Both the position numbers and the translations under genes were made by a program. A stretch of 36,119 nucleotides of DNA from Oscillospiraceae bacterium (lineage in GTDB: Bacteria; Bacillota; Clostridia; Oscillospirales; Oscillospiraceae): contig WQTE01000014.1 of the NCBI GenBank assembly GCA_009786445.1, positions 2,244-38,362 of the forward strand, written 5' to 3'. Below are positions 1 to 6,341 of the stretch, piece by piece (within the stretch, counting starts at the first letter, position 1; every line of letters begins with the position of its first letter). The notes beneath the pieces are model-generated. The model made no database searches. It was given only the letters and a program-made list of their open reading frames with translations, and was not told where the DNA came from.

Positions 1-219
1 CCCTTTAATACAAGAGGTTTTCGGCGAGAGCTATTTTTCCACTCCAAAAGCTTTTTATAGGTTTTCCTGTACATGCGCAATACCTCCGAACGCAAAATTT
101 CTTCTCCCAACGCAGTATACCACGTTTTTAAGAAAAAATCGAGCCATAAATCTGCGTTTTTAAGAAAAATTGCGGAAGAATAACTGCACTTTTGTAGCAG
201 TTGTCCGTGAAACTAATAC
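1..219. other. Upstream region without a recognisable gene
   Basis: I see no convincing coding sequence here on either strand. The one structured item is a 15-bp exact direct repeat, CGTTTTTAAGAAAAA, at 123-137 and 155-169, which gives a 32-bp period. A short inverted repeat (AACTGC at 182-187, GCAGTT at 197-202) has no T-tract, so it is not a good terminator. The stretch probably holds the tail of an intergenic region belonging to a gene outside the window. Confidence 0.5.
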
Positions 220-248
220 TTGATGTTGGTATGCTCCGTTGATATAAT
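220..248 (+). promoter_or_regulatory. Sigma-A-type promoter of nadE
   Basis: TTGATG at 220-225 and a perfect TATAAT at 243-248 are separated by 17 bp. Transcription would start near 255, which leaves a leader of only about 27 nt before the likely nadE start at 282. That short leader also rules out the TTG at 267 as a well-served start codon. Confidence 0.75.
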
Positions 249-281
249 GGAGTTTGAGTTGTAATTTTGGAGGTGGGTTTT

Positions 282-1013
282 ATTTTTGATGCGGTTTTCG
301 TAAAAAGTCAAATTATTAAGTGGATTAGCGAGTATTTTAAGGATAACGCTACTTCTGATACCAAGGCTGTCATAGGCATCAGCGGTGGCAAGGATAGTGC
401 TGCTGTTGCTGCTTTGTGCGTTTCTGCTCTCGGCGTAAACAGGGTTATCGGTGTGCTCATGCCCAATGGTGAGCAGCCGGATATTGATGTTTCGTACGAC
501 CTCTGCAAAACGCTGGGTATCGAGTATGTGGAGGTAAATATCAGCGAGGCTGTTAAGGGGCTGTATGCGAGTTTGGCAAAAACAGGCATGGTGCTAAACG
601 ATGTTGCGACGTTTAACACTCCTGCAAGAATCCGCATGACTACCCTCTACGCCATTTCGGGCATAGTCGGGGGCAGAGTGGCAAACACCAGCAACCTCAG
701 CGAAGATTATGTAGGTTACGCTACCAAGTTCGGCGACAGCGCAGGCGACTTCGCTCCACTCATGGACTTGACAGTCTCCGAGGTAAAAGCCATCGGGCGG
801 GAACTGGGGCTTGCTTCCCGCTTTGTCGATAAGGTTCCACTGGACGGTCTGAGCGGAAAAACAGATGAGGATAATCTTGGGTTTACTTATGATGTTTTAG
901 ATAGATATATCCGCGAAGGAGTATGCGACGACAGTGCTGTGCGCGAGAAAATCGACAGGCTTCATGTTATGAACTTACACAAAGTCAAGCTTATCCCAGT
1001 ATTTCGGTTGTAA
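282..1013 (+). CDS. nadE: NH3-dependent NAD+ synthetase, apparent ATT start
   Basis: Cytoplasmic NAD synthetase, which amidates deamido-NAD+ to NAD+ with ammonia and ATP in the last step of NAD synthesis. The P-loop of the N-type ATP pyrophosphatase family, SGGKDS, sits near residue 34, and motifs such as NLSEDYVGYATKFGD and VPLDGLSGKTDED are typical of the family. The length, about 243 residues, is normal for the short form that lacks a glutaminase domain. The ORF track begins at a TTG (267), but the Shine-Dalgarno GGAGGTG (269-275) overlaps that codon. The only in-frame candidate at proper spacing is ATT at 282, seven to eight bases behind it, and this matches where family members begin (short residue run, then FDA). 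ATG at 289 is out of frame and hits a stop at once. The product call is secure; the ATT start is inference. Confidence 0.93.
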   Translation: MFDAVFVKSQIIKWISEYFKDNATSDTKAVIGISGGKDSAAVAALCVSALGVNRVIGVLMPNGEQPDIDVSYDLCKTLGIEYVEVNISEAVKGLYASLAKTGMVLNDVATFNTPARIRMTTLYAISGIVGGRVANTSNLSEDYVGYATKFGDSAGDFAPLMDLTVSEVKAIGRELGLASRFVDKVPLDGLSGKTDEDNLGFTYDVLDRYIREGVCDDSAVREKIDRLHVMNLHKVKLIPVFRL

Positions 1014-1021
1014 TTTTAATT

Positions 1022-1078
1022 TTCGTTTCGAGCATATGCGAGCATTCGGGAGCATTTCGGCGTATTTAAGAGCATGAG
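1022..1078 (+). repeat. Degenerate GAGCAT repeats upstream of rplM
   Basis: Four copies of GAGCAT or GGAGCAT occur within about 50 bp between nadE and the rplM promoter, spaced roughly 10 to 20 bp. They do not code for anything obvious. They may be chance, a degenerate tandem repeat, or binding sites for a regulator of the ribosomal protein pair. Confidence 0.3.
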
Positions 1079-1110
1079 GTGTGCAGCAACATGATTTTAA
1101 AAAATTACTG

Positions 1111-1139
1111 TTGACACTTTGGCGTACCTATGTTATCTT
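1111..1139 (+). promoter_or_regulatory. Promoter of rplM-rpsI
   Basis: A consensus TTGACA at 1111-1116 is followed after 17 bp by TATCTT at 1134-1139. Transcription would start near 1146, leaving about 32 nt of leader before the rplM ATG at 1178. That is too short to hold a structured L13-type autoregulatory leader. Confidence 0.65.
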
Positions 1140-1177
1140 ACTATAGCACGTTTTTATTTATGAGAAGGAGTTTTGAA

Positions 1178-1627
1178 ATGTCAACTACACTTGCTAAGAA
1201 GGAGACCGTCAAGCGCAACTGGTACATCATAGATGCAGCAGGTACGCCGCTTGGCCGCACCGCTACCGAGGCTGCCAATATTTTGCGCGGTAAGCATAAG
1301 GTCGATTATACCCCCAACGTTGATTGCGGTGACTTTGTTATCGTTATCAACTGTGCCGATGCTGTGCTCACAGGCAATAAACTGGAGCAGAAGTATTATC
1401 GCCGTCACAGCGGCTGGGTCGGCGGACTCAAAGAGACTAAATATAAGAAACTCATGGAAGTTCGTCCGGAGTTTGCCATGATTCAGGCTGTCAAAGGCAT
1501 GATGTCGAAGAACACCCGTGACCGCGGCGCTATGAGGCGGCTGCGTGTTTTCAGAGGTTCCGAGCACATCCACGATGCGCAAAAGCCTACTGTATGGCAA
1601 GGAAAACTTGATGGAGGTACTAAATAA
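1178..1627 (+). CDS. rplM: 50S ribosomal protein L13
   Basis: Large-subunit ribosomal protein L13, 149 residues. The L13 signature is clear: [20 protein letters not shown] near the N-terminus, [23 protein letters not shown] in the middle, and the conserved MLPKNTLGR-equivalent region seen here as [18 protein letters not shown]. The track ORF starts 48 nt too early, at 1130, upstream of the mapped transcription start. The ATG at 1178 has the binding site GAAGGAG at 1164-1170 and fits the family start. The gene is co-transcribed with rpsI; its stop codon shares one base with the rpsI start (TAATG). Confidence 0.97.
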   Translation: MSTTLAKKETVKRNWYIIDAAGTPLGRTATEAANILRGKHKVDYTPNVDCGDFVIVINCADAVLTGNKLEQKYYRRHSGWVGGLKETKYKKLMEVRPEFAMIQAVKGMMSKNTRDRGAMRRLRVFRGSEHIHDAQKPTVWQGKLDGGTK

Positions 1628-2031
1628 TGTATACAAGTAAGAAACCGTATCTCTACGGTACAGGCAGAAGAAAGTCCTCCGTCGCCAGAGTTCACCTTTT
1701 CCCCGGCGGCACAGGCGCAGTCACCATCAATGGGCGTGACATTGACGAATATTTTGGTCTTGAAACTCTAAAATACATCGTCCGTCAGCCGCTTGCCAAG
1801 ACTGACACTGCAAGCAAGGTCGATATCGTTGCCACTGTCAAGGGCGGCGGTGTCACAGGTCAAGCAGGTGCAATCCGCCACGGCATAGCCCGTGCGCTGT
1901 TGCTGGTTGATGAAAACTTCCGCCCCGCGCTCAAGGAAGCAGGTTTCCTGACCCGCGACTCACGCATGAAAGAGCGCAAAAAGTACGGCCTAAAAGCAGC
2001 CCGCCGCGCTCCGCAATTCTCGAAGAGATAA
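1627..2031 (+). CDS. rpsI: 30S ribosomal protein S9
   Basis: Small-subunit ribosomal protein S9, 134 residues. The N-terminal [15 protein letters not shown] is the S9 signature, followed by the central [19 protein letters not shown], and the chain ends in the universally conserved basic tail (APQFSKR) that reaches the P-site tRNA. The ribosome binding site GGAGGT (1613-1618) lies inside the end of rplM, and the ATG overlaps the rplM stop codon by one base, so the pair is translationally coupled in the standard L13-S9 order. Confidence 0.97.
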   Translation: MYTSKKPYLYGTGRRKSSVARVHLFPGGTGAVTINGRDIDEYFGLETLKYIVRQPLAKTDTASKVDIVATVKGGGVTGQAGAIRHGIARALLLVDENFRPALKEAGFLTRDSRMKERKKYGLKAARRAPQFSKR

Positions 2032-2050
2032 TCACAACTATAATAGTAAG

Positions 2051-2176
2051 GGTCTGTTGCAAAATAAGCGGGCGGTCAATGACCGCCCCTACATATGCCT
2101 AATATTTGCATTTTTGATACGATATGTAGGGGTGCGCATTGCGTGTACGCATGATTTGCAACAGCCTCGCTTTTTT
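2051..2176. repeat. MITE-like element with nested hairpins and IS6-like ends
   Basis: A compact palindromic element. The ends carry CTGTTGCAAA (2054-2063) and its inverse TTTGCAACAG (2155-2164). Inside are a 9-bp perfect hairpin, GGGCGGTCA/TGACCGCCC (2070-2088), an 11-bp inverted pair CCCCTACATAT (2086-2096) with ATATGTAGGGG (2122-2132), and a small TGCGT/ACGCA hairpin (2140-2151). The ends resemble IS6-family terminal repeats (GG-CTGTTGCAAA type). There is no transposase, and I see no clear 8-bp target duplication. The right arm runs into CGCTTTTTTG, so the element could also serve as the rpsI terminator. Confidence 0.6.
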
Positions 2177-2191
2177 GTATTCACATAGGTG

Positions 2192-2213
2192 GGACGGGGG
2201 ACACCGTCCTGTT
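2192..2213 (-). terminator. GC-rich hairpin abutting the M3 peptidase stop
   Basis: GGACGG (2192-2197) and CCGTCC (2204-2209) form a hairpin with a six-base loop. It lies directly behind the stop codon of the minus-strand peptidase gene, and on the plus strand it is followed by TGTTTT. It may end transcription from either or both convergent units, although the T-tract is short. The motif looks like a dispersed intergenic repeat rather than a unique terminator. Confidence 0.4.
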
Positions 2214-3887
2214 TTAGCGCATCAATTCTTCTACACCTTTTACAAGATTTTCTATACAGCCGCTTTCAAAGGGTGATTTTAAGCCTGCTTCGGCTACCAA
2301 GTCGCTGAAACGTCTTGTTCCTGCTTTTTTCATCAGGTCAATGTAGCTCTTCCATGCTGCATCTTTGTTTTCCTCCATCCAAATCTTGTATTGGATGGCG
2401 CATGTCTGTGCGAGGCAGTAGTCTATGTAATAGAACGGTCTTTCATAGATGTGTGATTGGCGTTGCCAGTGACCGCCTTTGCCGAAGAATGGGTCACCGT
2501 CGTAATCCAGATGCGGCTTGTATTCCTTTTCCAGTTTTTGCCATGCAGCTTTGCGCTCTGTGGGGGACAGGTCCGGGTTTTCGTAGATTATGTGCTGGAA
2601 TTCATCTACCATGCAACCGTAGGGTATGAACGCAAGCGATGCGGTTAATTGCATTTTTAGGAATTTATCGGTATCTTCCTTGAAGAACATCTCCATCCAG
2701 TCATCGGTGAAAAATTCCATTGACATTGAGTGAATCTCGGCTATGTCCATGGTATAGTTCATATTCTCTACGATTTCCATGTTTCTGGAGAGGTATGCCG
2801 ACAGAGCGTGACCACACTCGTGGGTTAATACGTCTACGTCCTCGCTCGTGCCGTTAAAGTTTGCAAATACAAATGGTGAGCCGTAGTTGGGCAGGAAGTG
2901 ACAGTAGCCGCCACCTGATTTACCCTCTCTTGCAAGCACGTCAAACAGCTCGTTTTTCTGCATATACTCAAAGAATTCTTTCGTTTCGGCAGATAGCTCG
3001 TCATACATCTTCTGCCCTGCCTTAAACATTTCCTCGGGAGTTCCCTTTGGCGTGGGATTTCCGCTCTGATAGTAGATGTCCTCATCAAAGAACTTTAATT
3101 TGTCAACATTTAAATCCTTGCCTCTTTGCTCATGAACCTTTGCCAAAAACGGCACGAGTGTTTTCTTCACTTGGTCACGGAAACGCTTGACAGTTGCGGC
3201 ATCGTAGCTGTTGCGCTTCATCCACACATATCCGAGTTCTACAAAGTCTTTATATCCCAGCTTTTTAGCCATTGAGTCTCGGAGCTTCACCATCTCGTCA
3301 AAAATATCATCGAGTTCTTTTTCGTTTTCCACAAAAAACTCTGTACGCTTAGAGTATGCGGCTTTGCGTGTGTCTCTGTTTGCAGAGAGCATGTATGCGC
3401 GAAGCTGTGAGAGATTGTTCTTTTTGCCGTCAAAATCAAGACTCGCCGATGCTATGAGTTTGTCATACTTGCTTGAAAGTGCATTTTCTTTTTGCATCTC
3501 TTCAATTATCTTCTCATCAAAGCCTTTAAGAGCGAGTTCTGCGTTTACAAACCAGAGCTCGCCGAGTTCTTCTGTGAGTTCTTTTCTGTGCGGCGAAGCC
3601 ACCATCTCCTTATAGAACTCTAGGCTATATTTTTGCATGATTGGTCCTGTTTGGTCAAAAAAATCGTTTTCTTTGTCGTAAAACTCATCTTTTATGTCCA
3701 GCGAGTGTCTAATATATGCCAAAGCGTTTAAGGTGTAGACATTCTTATACAGCACGGTAAACTCTTTGTGAAGTTCCCGCACTTCCTTTGCCGTTTTAGC
3801 ATTTTTGACCGCCTCTGCAAGTTTTGCGAGACTTCCTCCAAGTTCCTCAATGTTTGGTCTTTCGTATGGTATTTTTGAAAATATCAT
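2214..3887 (-). CDS. M3 family oligoendopeptidase
   Basis: Zinc metallopeptidase that cleaves short peptides in the cytoplasm. The zinc-binding HExxH motif is present as THECGH near residue 355, and the third ligand region follows (MDIAEIHSMSMEFF). At 557 residues it fits the M3 subfamily separate from classic PepF, which runs to about 600 residues, so I give no symbol. The N-terminus, FSKIPYERPNIEEL, is typical. AGGAGG lies four bases ahead of the ATG. The gene starts 14 nt after the lipoprotein gene ends, so the two are probably one transcript, the lipoprotein promoter being the nearest one visible. No signal peptide is present. Confidence 0.92.
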   Translation of the reverse strand: MIFSKIPYERPNIEELGGSLAKLAEAVKNAKTAKEVRELHKEFTVLYKNVYTLNALAYIRHSLDIKDEFYDKENDFFDQTGPIMQKYSLEFYKEMVASPHRKELTEELGELWFVNAELALKGFDEKIIEEMQKENALSSKYDKLIASASLDFDGKKNNLSQLRAYMLSANRDTRKAAYSKRTEFFVENEKELDDIFDEMVKLRDSMAKKLGYKDFVELGYVWMKRNSYDAATVKRFRDQVKKTLVPFLAKVHEQRGKDLNVDKLKFFDEDIYYQSGNPTPKGTPEEMFKAGQKMYDELSAETKEFFEYMQKNELFDVLAREGKSGGGYCHFLPNYGSPFVFANFNGTSEDVDVLTHECGHALSAYLSRNMEIVENMNYTMDIAEIHSMSMEFFTDDWMEMFFKEDTDKFLKMQLTASLAFIPYGCMVDEFQHIIYENPDLSPTERKAAWQKLEKEYKPHLDYDGDPFFGKGGHWQRQSHIYERPFYYIDYCLAQTCAIQYKIWMEENKDAAWKSYIDLMKKAGTRRFSDLVAEAGLKSPFESGCIENLVKGVEELMR

Positions 3888-3901
3888 ATGCCCTCCTACT
3901 C

Positions 3902-4480
3902 CTAACCCATACCGGAAATTCTGACCCAGCTTTCGGTTTCCTGATCACCAATCGTAACTACCACTCTGGCTGAGCCGTTAGTTCTTGGAGTTACCGTGGC
4001 ACCTAAACCATCTTCGCGTTGGGTAACTGTAAATATGTTTTCATTTGTGGACGTCCACTCAATTTCGACATCATCATAGAAGTCGTCGAGATTTACCCTG
4101 AGCCCAAGCGGCAAGTCGCTGTCGTACGGCCATGTCATGTCCGCATTCGGCACTCCGGCATACGTGATTGCCAAAGCTCCGACTTGATTGCCAGCAGTTG
4201 CCTGTTCTTCTGCTTGTGCTTGTTCTTGTTCCTGCGCTTCAAGCATTGCCAGTATTGCATTTAGTTCTCTTTGTGCGTTTGTCTGAAGGGTTTGTATTCT
4301 CTCATTTTCGGTGCGCAGATCCGAAATAGTTTCCACCAACGCGGCGTTCTCAGCTTCAAGTGTGTAGATACGTTCTTGTAAGGGTACTGTTTCGTCGGCA
4401 CACGCCGTCAATGTGATTATCATAAACAACATCACAGCACACACCAATACAACATAAATTCGTTTTTTCATATCACTCAT
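3902..4480 (-). CDS. Lipoprotein with coiled coil and Ig-like domain
   Basis: Predicted surface lipoprotein of 192 residues, function unknown. The N-terminus is a signal peptide ending in a lipobox (LTAC, Cys27). Residues about 32-95 form a heptad-like, Glu/Gln/Ala-rich coiled coil (LEAENAAL, LRTENERI). From about residue 125 to the end, a bacterial Ig-like (BIG2-type) beta domain is suggested by EWTSTNENIFTV followed by GSARVVVTIG. The start is supported by GGAGA five bases upstream; a second ATG three codons in has no binding site. It precedes the M3 peptidase closely. A role in wall attachment or protein-protein contact is inference only. Confidence 0.75.
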   Translation of the reverse strand: MSDMKKRIYVVLVCAVMLFMIITLTACADETVPLQERIYTLEAENAALVETISDLRTENERIQTLQTNAQRELNAILAMLEAQEQEQAQAEEQATAGNQVGALAITYAGVPNADMTWPYDSDLPLGLRVNLDDFYDDVEIEWTSTNENIFTVTQREDGLGATVTPRTNGSARVVVTIGDQETESWVRISGMG

Positions 4481-4520
4481 AATTCTCCATAATTAAATAA
4501 AATTATGTCTCGCCACACTT

Positions 4521-4550
4521 ATTATATCACAAGTTCGGCAATAATTACAA
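4521..4550 (-). promoter_or_regulatory. Promoter of the lipoprotein-peptidase unit
   Basis: Read on the minus strand, TTGTAA (4545-4550) and a perfect TATAAT (4521-4526) are 18 bp apart. The -10 is extended by an upstream TG (TGATATAAT). It sits between mgtE and the lipoprotein gene, so the pair does not depend on read-through from mgtE. Confidence 0.65.
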
Positions 4551-4572
4551 CAGTAAATTATTTTCGCTGCGC

Positions 4573-5985
4573 TTACAGCATATTTCCTACAAAAACACTC
4601 ACACAGACAAAATAAATTACGAGTGCTACTATATCCTTCAGCGATGTTATAATCGGAGCACTTCCCGCAGCTTGATCTACGTTACATTTAATGAGAACAA
4701 ACGGCACAAGAAACCCCAGCAGGGATGCTACAGTCATGGTAATAACCATCGCCAAAGCAACAGCCAAACCAAGCATCGGTATACCCAAAAACACTGAAGC
4801 TACGACACCCGAGATTGTGCCAATCAGCGCACCGATGCTAAAGCCTATGCCAATTTCTTTAATGAAATGCTTAACAAAATTCTTTAGCTGAATATGCCCT
4901 AATACGACTCCACGTGTAAAAACCGTTGAAGATTGTGTGCCGACATTTCCACCCATGCCCATGATGAGTGGTATGAAAATTGCCACTGCCGCTATTGACT
5001 CCAATGTATTTTCAAATCCGTCTATAATAAGCCCGGACAACATACCGAGTACCATAGTTGCAAGCAAAAACGGCAGGCGAACTTTCCAAATTTTCCAGAG
5101 CCCTCCATTAATCAAAACATCGCTTCTGTCCGATTCGTTACCCGTGACATCTGCAAGACCCGCCTGGTCAAAGATGTCCTCCGTTGTCTCATCTTCCAAG
5201 ATATCAACAGCATCGTCGATTGTCACGATACCCACCAGACGACCTTCTTTGTCTACAACGGGAATTGCGAGCAAGTCGAGTTCTTGCAATGTGCGGGCTA
5301 CTTCCTCCTGGTCGGTATCGGTGCTTACGCTTATTGCATTTTTTGACATTATCTCGCCTATGGGTGTATTGCCGTCGGTTTTTCCGATGGTATCTCCCGA
5401 TACTCCTCTCGCTATGAGCAGCCCTTTGAGGGTCAACACGCCTTCGAGTTTCTTTTTATCGTCCGTAACAAACAGGGTGTATACTGTTTCCTTATCCTCT
5501 GCCTGTGCACTTACCCGTTCTAAGGCTTGCTCAACTGTCATGTTGCGCCGCAGCGAGATATACTCCGTGGTCATTATGCGCCCGGCTGTCTCGGGCTCAT
5601 ATCCCATGATAATACTGGTCGATGCACGTTCTTCGGGTGATAGTGACACGAGTAGTCTTTTTGCTACACTTGCCGGCAGTTCGTCAAGCAGCCTGACCCT
5701 GTCGTCCGGCGACATCTCGTTGATCATTTCTATTGTATGTTCTTTTGAAAATGAACTCAGCAGGTTACGCTGAACGTCGGTGTCAAGTTCTTCAAAGATA
5801 GATAGTGCTTCATCTTTTTTAAGCATTCTGAACACTATAACCTGGTCGTCATCCGACAGGTCATAAAACACTTGCAATATCTCCATTTCCTCGGCTTCTG
5901 AGAGTAATTTTTTCAAAGCCGTCATGTTTTTTTCTTCAATCAGGCTGAGTATTTTTTCCATTAATTCACTGATTATTTCTGCCAT
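4573..5985 (-). CDS. mgtE: Magnesium transporter MgtE
   Basis: Inner-membrane Mg2+ channel of 470 residues, the normal family length. Domain order is canonical: a helical N domain (1-130) with acidic, repeated helices, two CBS domains (about 135-260, with the Mg-sensing acidic region DDAVDILEDETTEDI), a plug helix, then five membrane helices from about 300. The pore region FIPLIMGMGGNVGTQSSTVFTRG matches the family. GGGGGG precedes the ATG by seven bases. The gene has its own promoter and a 280-nt leader with an apparent attenuator (6060-6276), so expression is likely set by a leader-RNA signal as well as by channel gating through the N and CBS domains. Confidence 0.96.
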   Translation of the reverse strand: MAEIISELMEKILSLIEEKNMTALKKLLSEAEEMEILQVFYDLSDDDQVIVFRMLKKDEALSIFEELDTDVQRNLLSSFSKEHTIEMINEMSPDDRVRLLDELPASVAKRLLVSLSPEERASTSIIMGYEPETAGRIMTTEYISLRRNMTVEQALERVSAQAEDKETVYTLFVTDDKKKLEGVLTLKGLLIARGVSGDTIGKTDGNTPIGEIMSKNAISVSTDTDQEEVARTLQELDLLAIPVVDKEGRLVGIVTIDDAVDILEDETTEDIFDQAGLADVTGNESDRSDVLINGGLWKIWKVRLPFLLATMVLGMLSGLIIDGFENTLESIAAVAIFIPLIMGMGGNVGTQSSTVFTRGVVLGHIQLKNFVKHFIKEIGIGFSIGALIGTISGVVASVFLGIPMLGLAVALAMVITMTVASLLGFLVPFVLIKCNVDQAAGSAPIITSLKDIVALVIYFVCVSVFVGNML

Positions 5986-6059
5986 TTTATTCCCCCCTTT
6001 TTTGTTTCCTGATATATTTTAGCATATAGTAGGCGGTTTACGGATTGCGCAGGGCAACG

Positions 6060-6093
6060 AAAAACCATCGCTTGATGATTTCTCAAACGATGG
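6060..6093 (-). terminator. Rho-independent terminator in the mgtE leader
   Basis: On the minus strand, CCATCGTTTGA (6093-6083) pairs with TCAAGCGATGG (6075-6065), giving 11 pairs with one G-U, followed at once by TTTTT (6064-6060). It lies about 75 nt ahead of the mgtE start, between promoter and gene, so it must be bypassed or regulated for mgtE to be expressed. Confidence 0.8.
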
Positions 6094-6133
6094 CTTATAT
6101 ATCAACGAGCATACCCGTTCTATCACGGGCAAT

Positions 6134-6229
6134 CTAACACAGCGAGCGCATGGACACAGCTCCGCCATAGTCTTGTGCTTTGATTATATACAAGCCATCA
6201 TTACTACTTCGACTTCCGCCGGCGTCCAT
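6134..6229 (-). CDS. Leader peptide ORF upstream of mgtE, 31 aa
   Basis: Short ORF below the ORF-track cutoff, with a strong binding site, GGGGGTGAG (6233-6241), ahead of an ATG. It encodes MDAGGSRSSNDGLYIIKAQD and then an eleven-residue tail ending in Cys. It has no signal peptide, membrane segment or proline-rich stretch. Codons 11 to 15 form one strand of the proposed antiterminator, so a ribosome halted there would expose or hide that strand. Its position between promoter and terminator suggests a cis-acting leader peptide rather than a functional small protein. I do not recognise the peptide family. Confidence 0.55.
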   Translation of the reverse strand: MDAGGSRSSNDGLYIIKAQDYGGAVSMRSLC

Positions 6230-6270
6230 GTTCTCACCCCCTTGAGCTTTCAATTTTTATGTCCTTATAG

Positions 6271-6299
6271 ACTATAGCACAGATATGTGGACAAATCAA
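6271..6299 (-). promoter_or_regulatory. Promoter of mgtE
   Basis: Minus-strand TTGATT (6294-6299) and TATAGT (6271-6276) are separated by exactly 17 bp. Transcription would start near 6264, giving a leader of about 280 nt before mgtE. Confidence 0.7.
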
Positions 6300-6341
6300 C
6301 CCCTTGCAACCGATTGTTAGCACTTCATTCAAATGCTGTAC

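Larger units (their letters stand above)
6060..6276 (-). promoter_or_regulatory. mgtE leader: promoter, leader ORF and attenuator
   Basis: Minus-strand promoter elements at 6294-6299 and 6271-6276 drive a leader that contains a 31-codon ORF, a small CCCGT/ACGGG hairpin (6114-6129) and a terminator (6060-6093). An alternative pairing is visible: GATGGCTTGTATATA within the leader ORF (6199-6185) is complementary to TATATAAGCCATC (6101-6089), with one bulge. That second strand overlaps the 5' arm of the terminator, so forming this helix would prevent termination. ATGGAC at the ORF start can also pair with GTCCAT near its end. I could not fit the region to the M-box consensus. Confidence 0.65.

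Noticed and set aside
1140-1177. L13-type autoregulatory RNA leader before rplM
   Set aside because: The promoter position leaves only about 32 nt of leader, too short for the known structure.
4937-5773. 278-aa plus-strand ORF
   Set aside because: Antisense to mgtE, with a Ser/Thr/Pro-rich low-complexity translation typical of a shadow frame.
5986-6264. M-box (ykoK) Mg2+ riboswitch in the mgtE leader
   Set aside because: The conserved AGGTGAGGCTCC block and the closing CTAAAGCT-like block are absent. The leader is better explained by an ORF with terminator and antiterminator.
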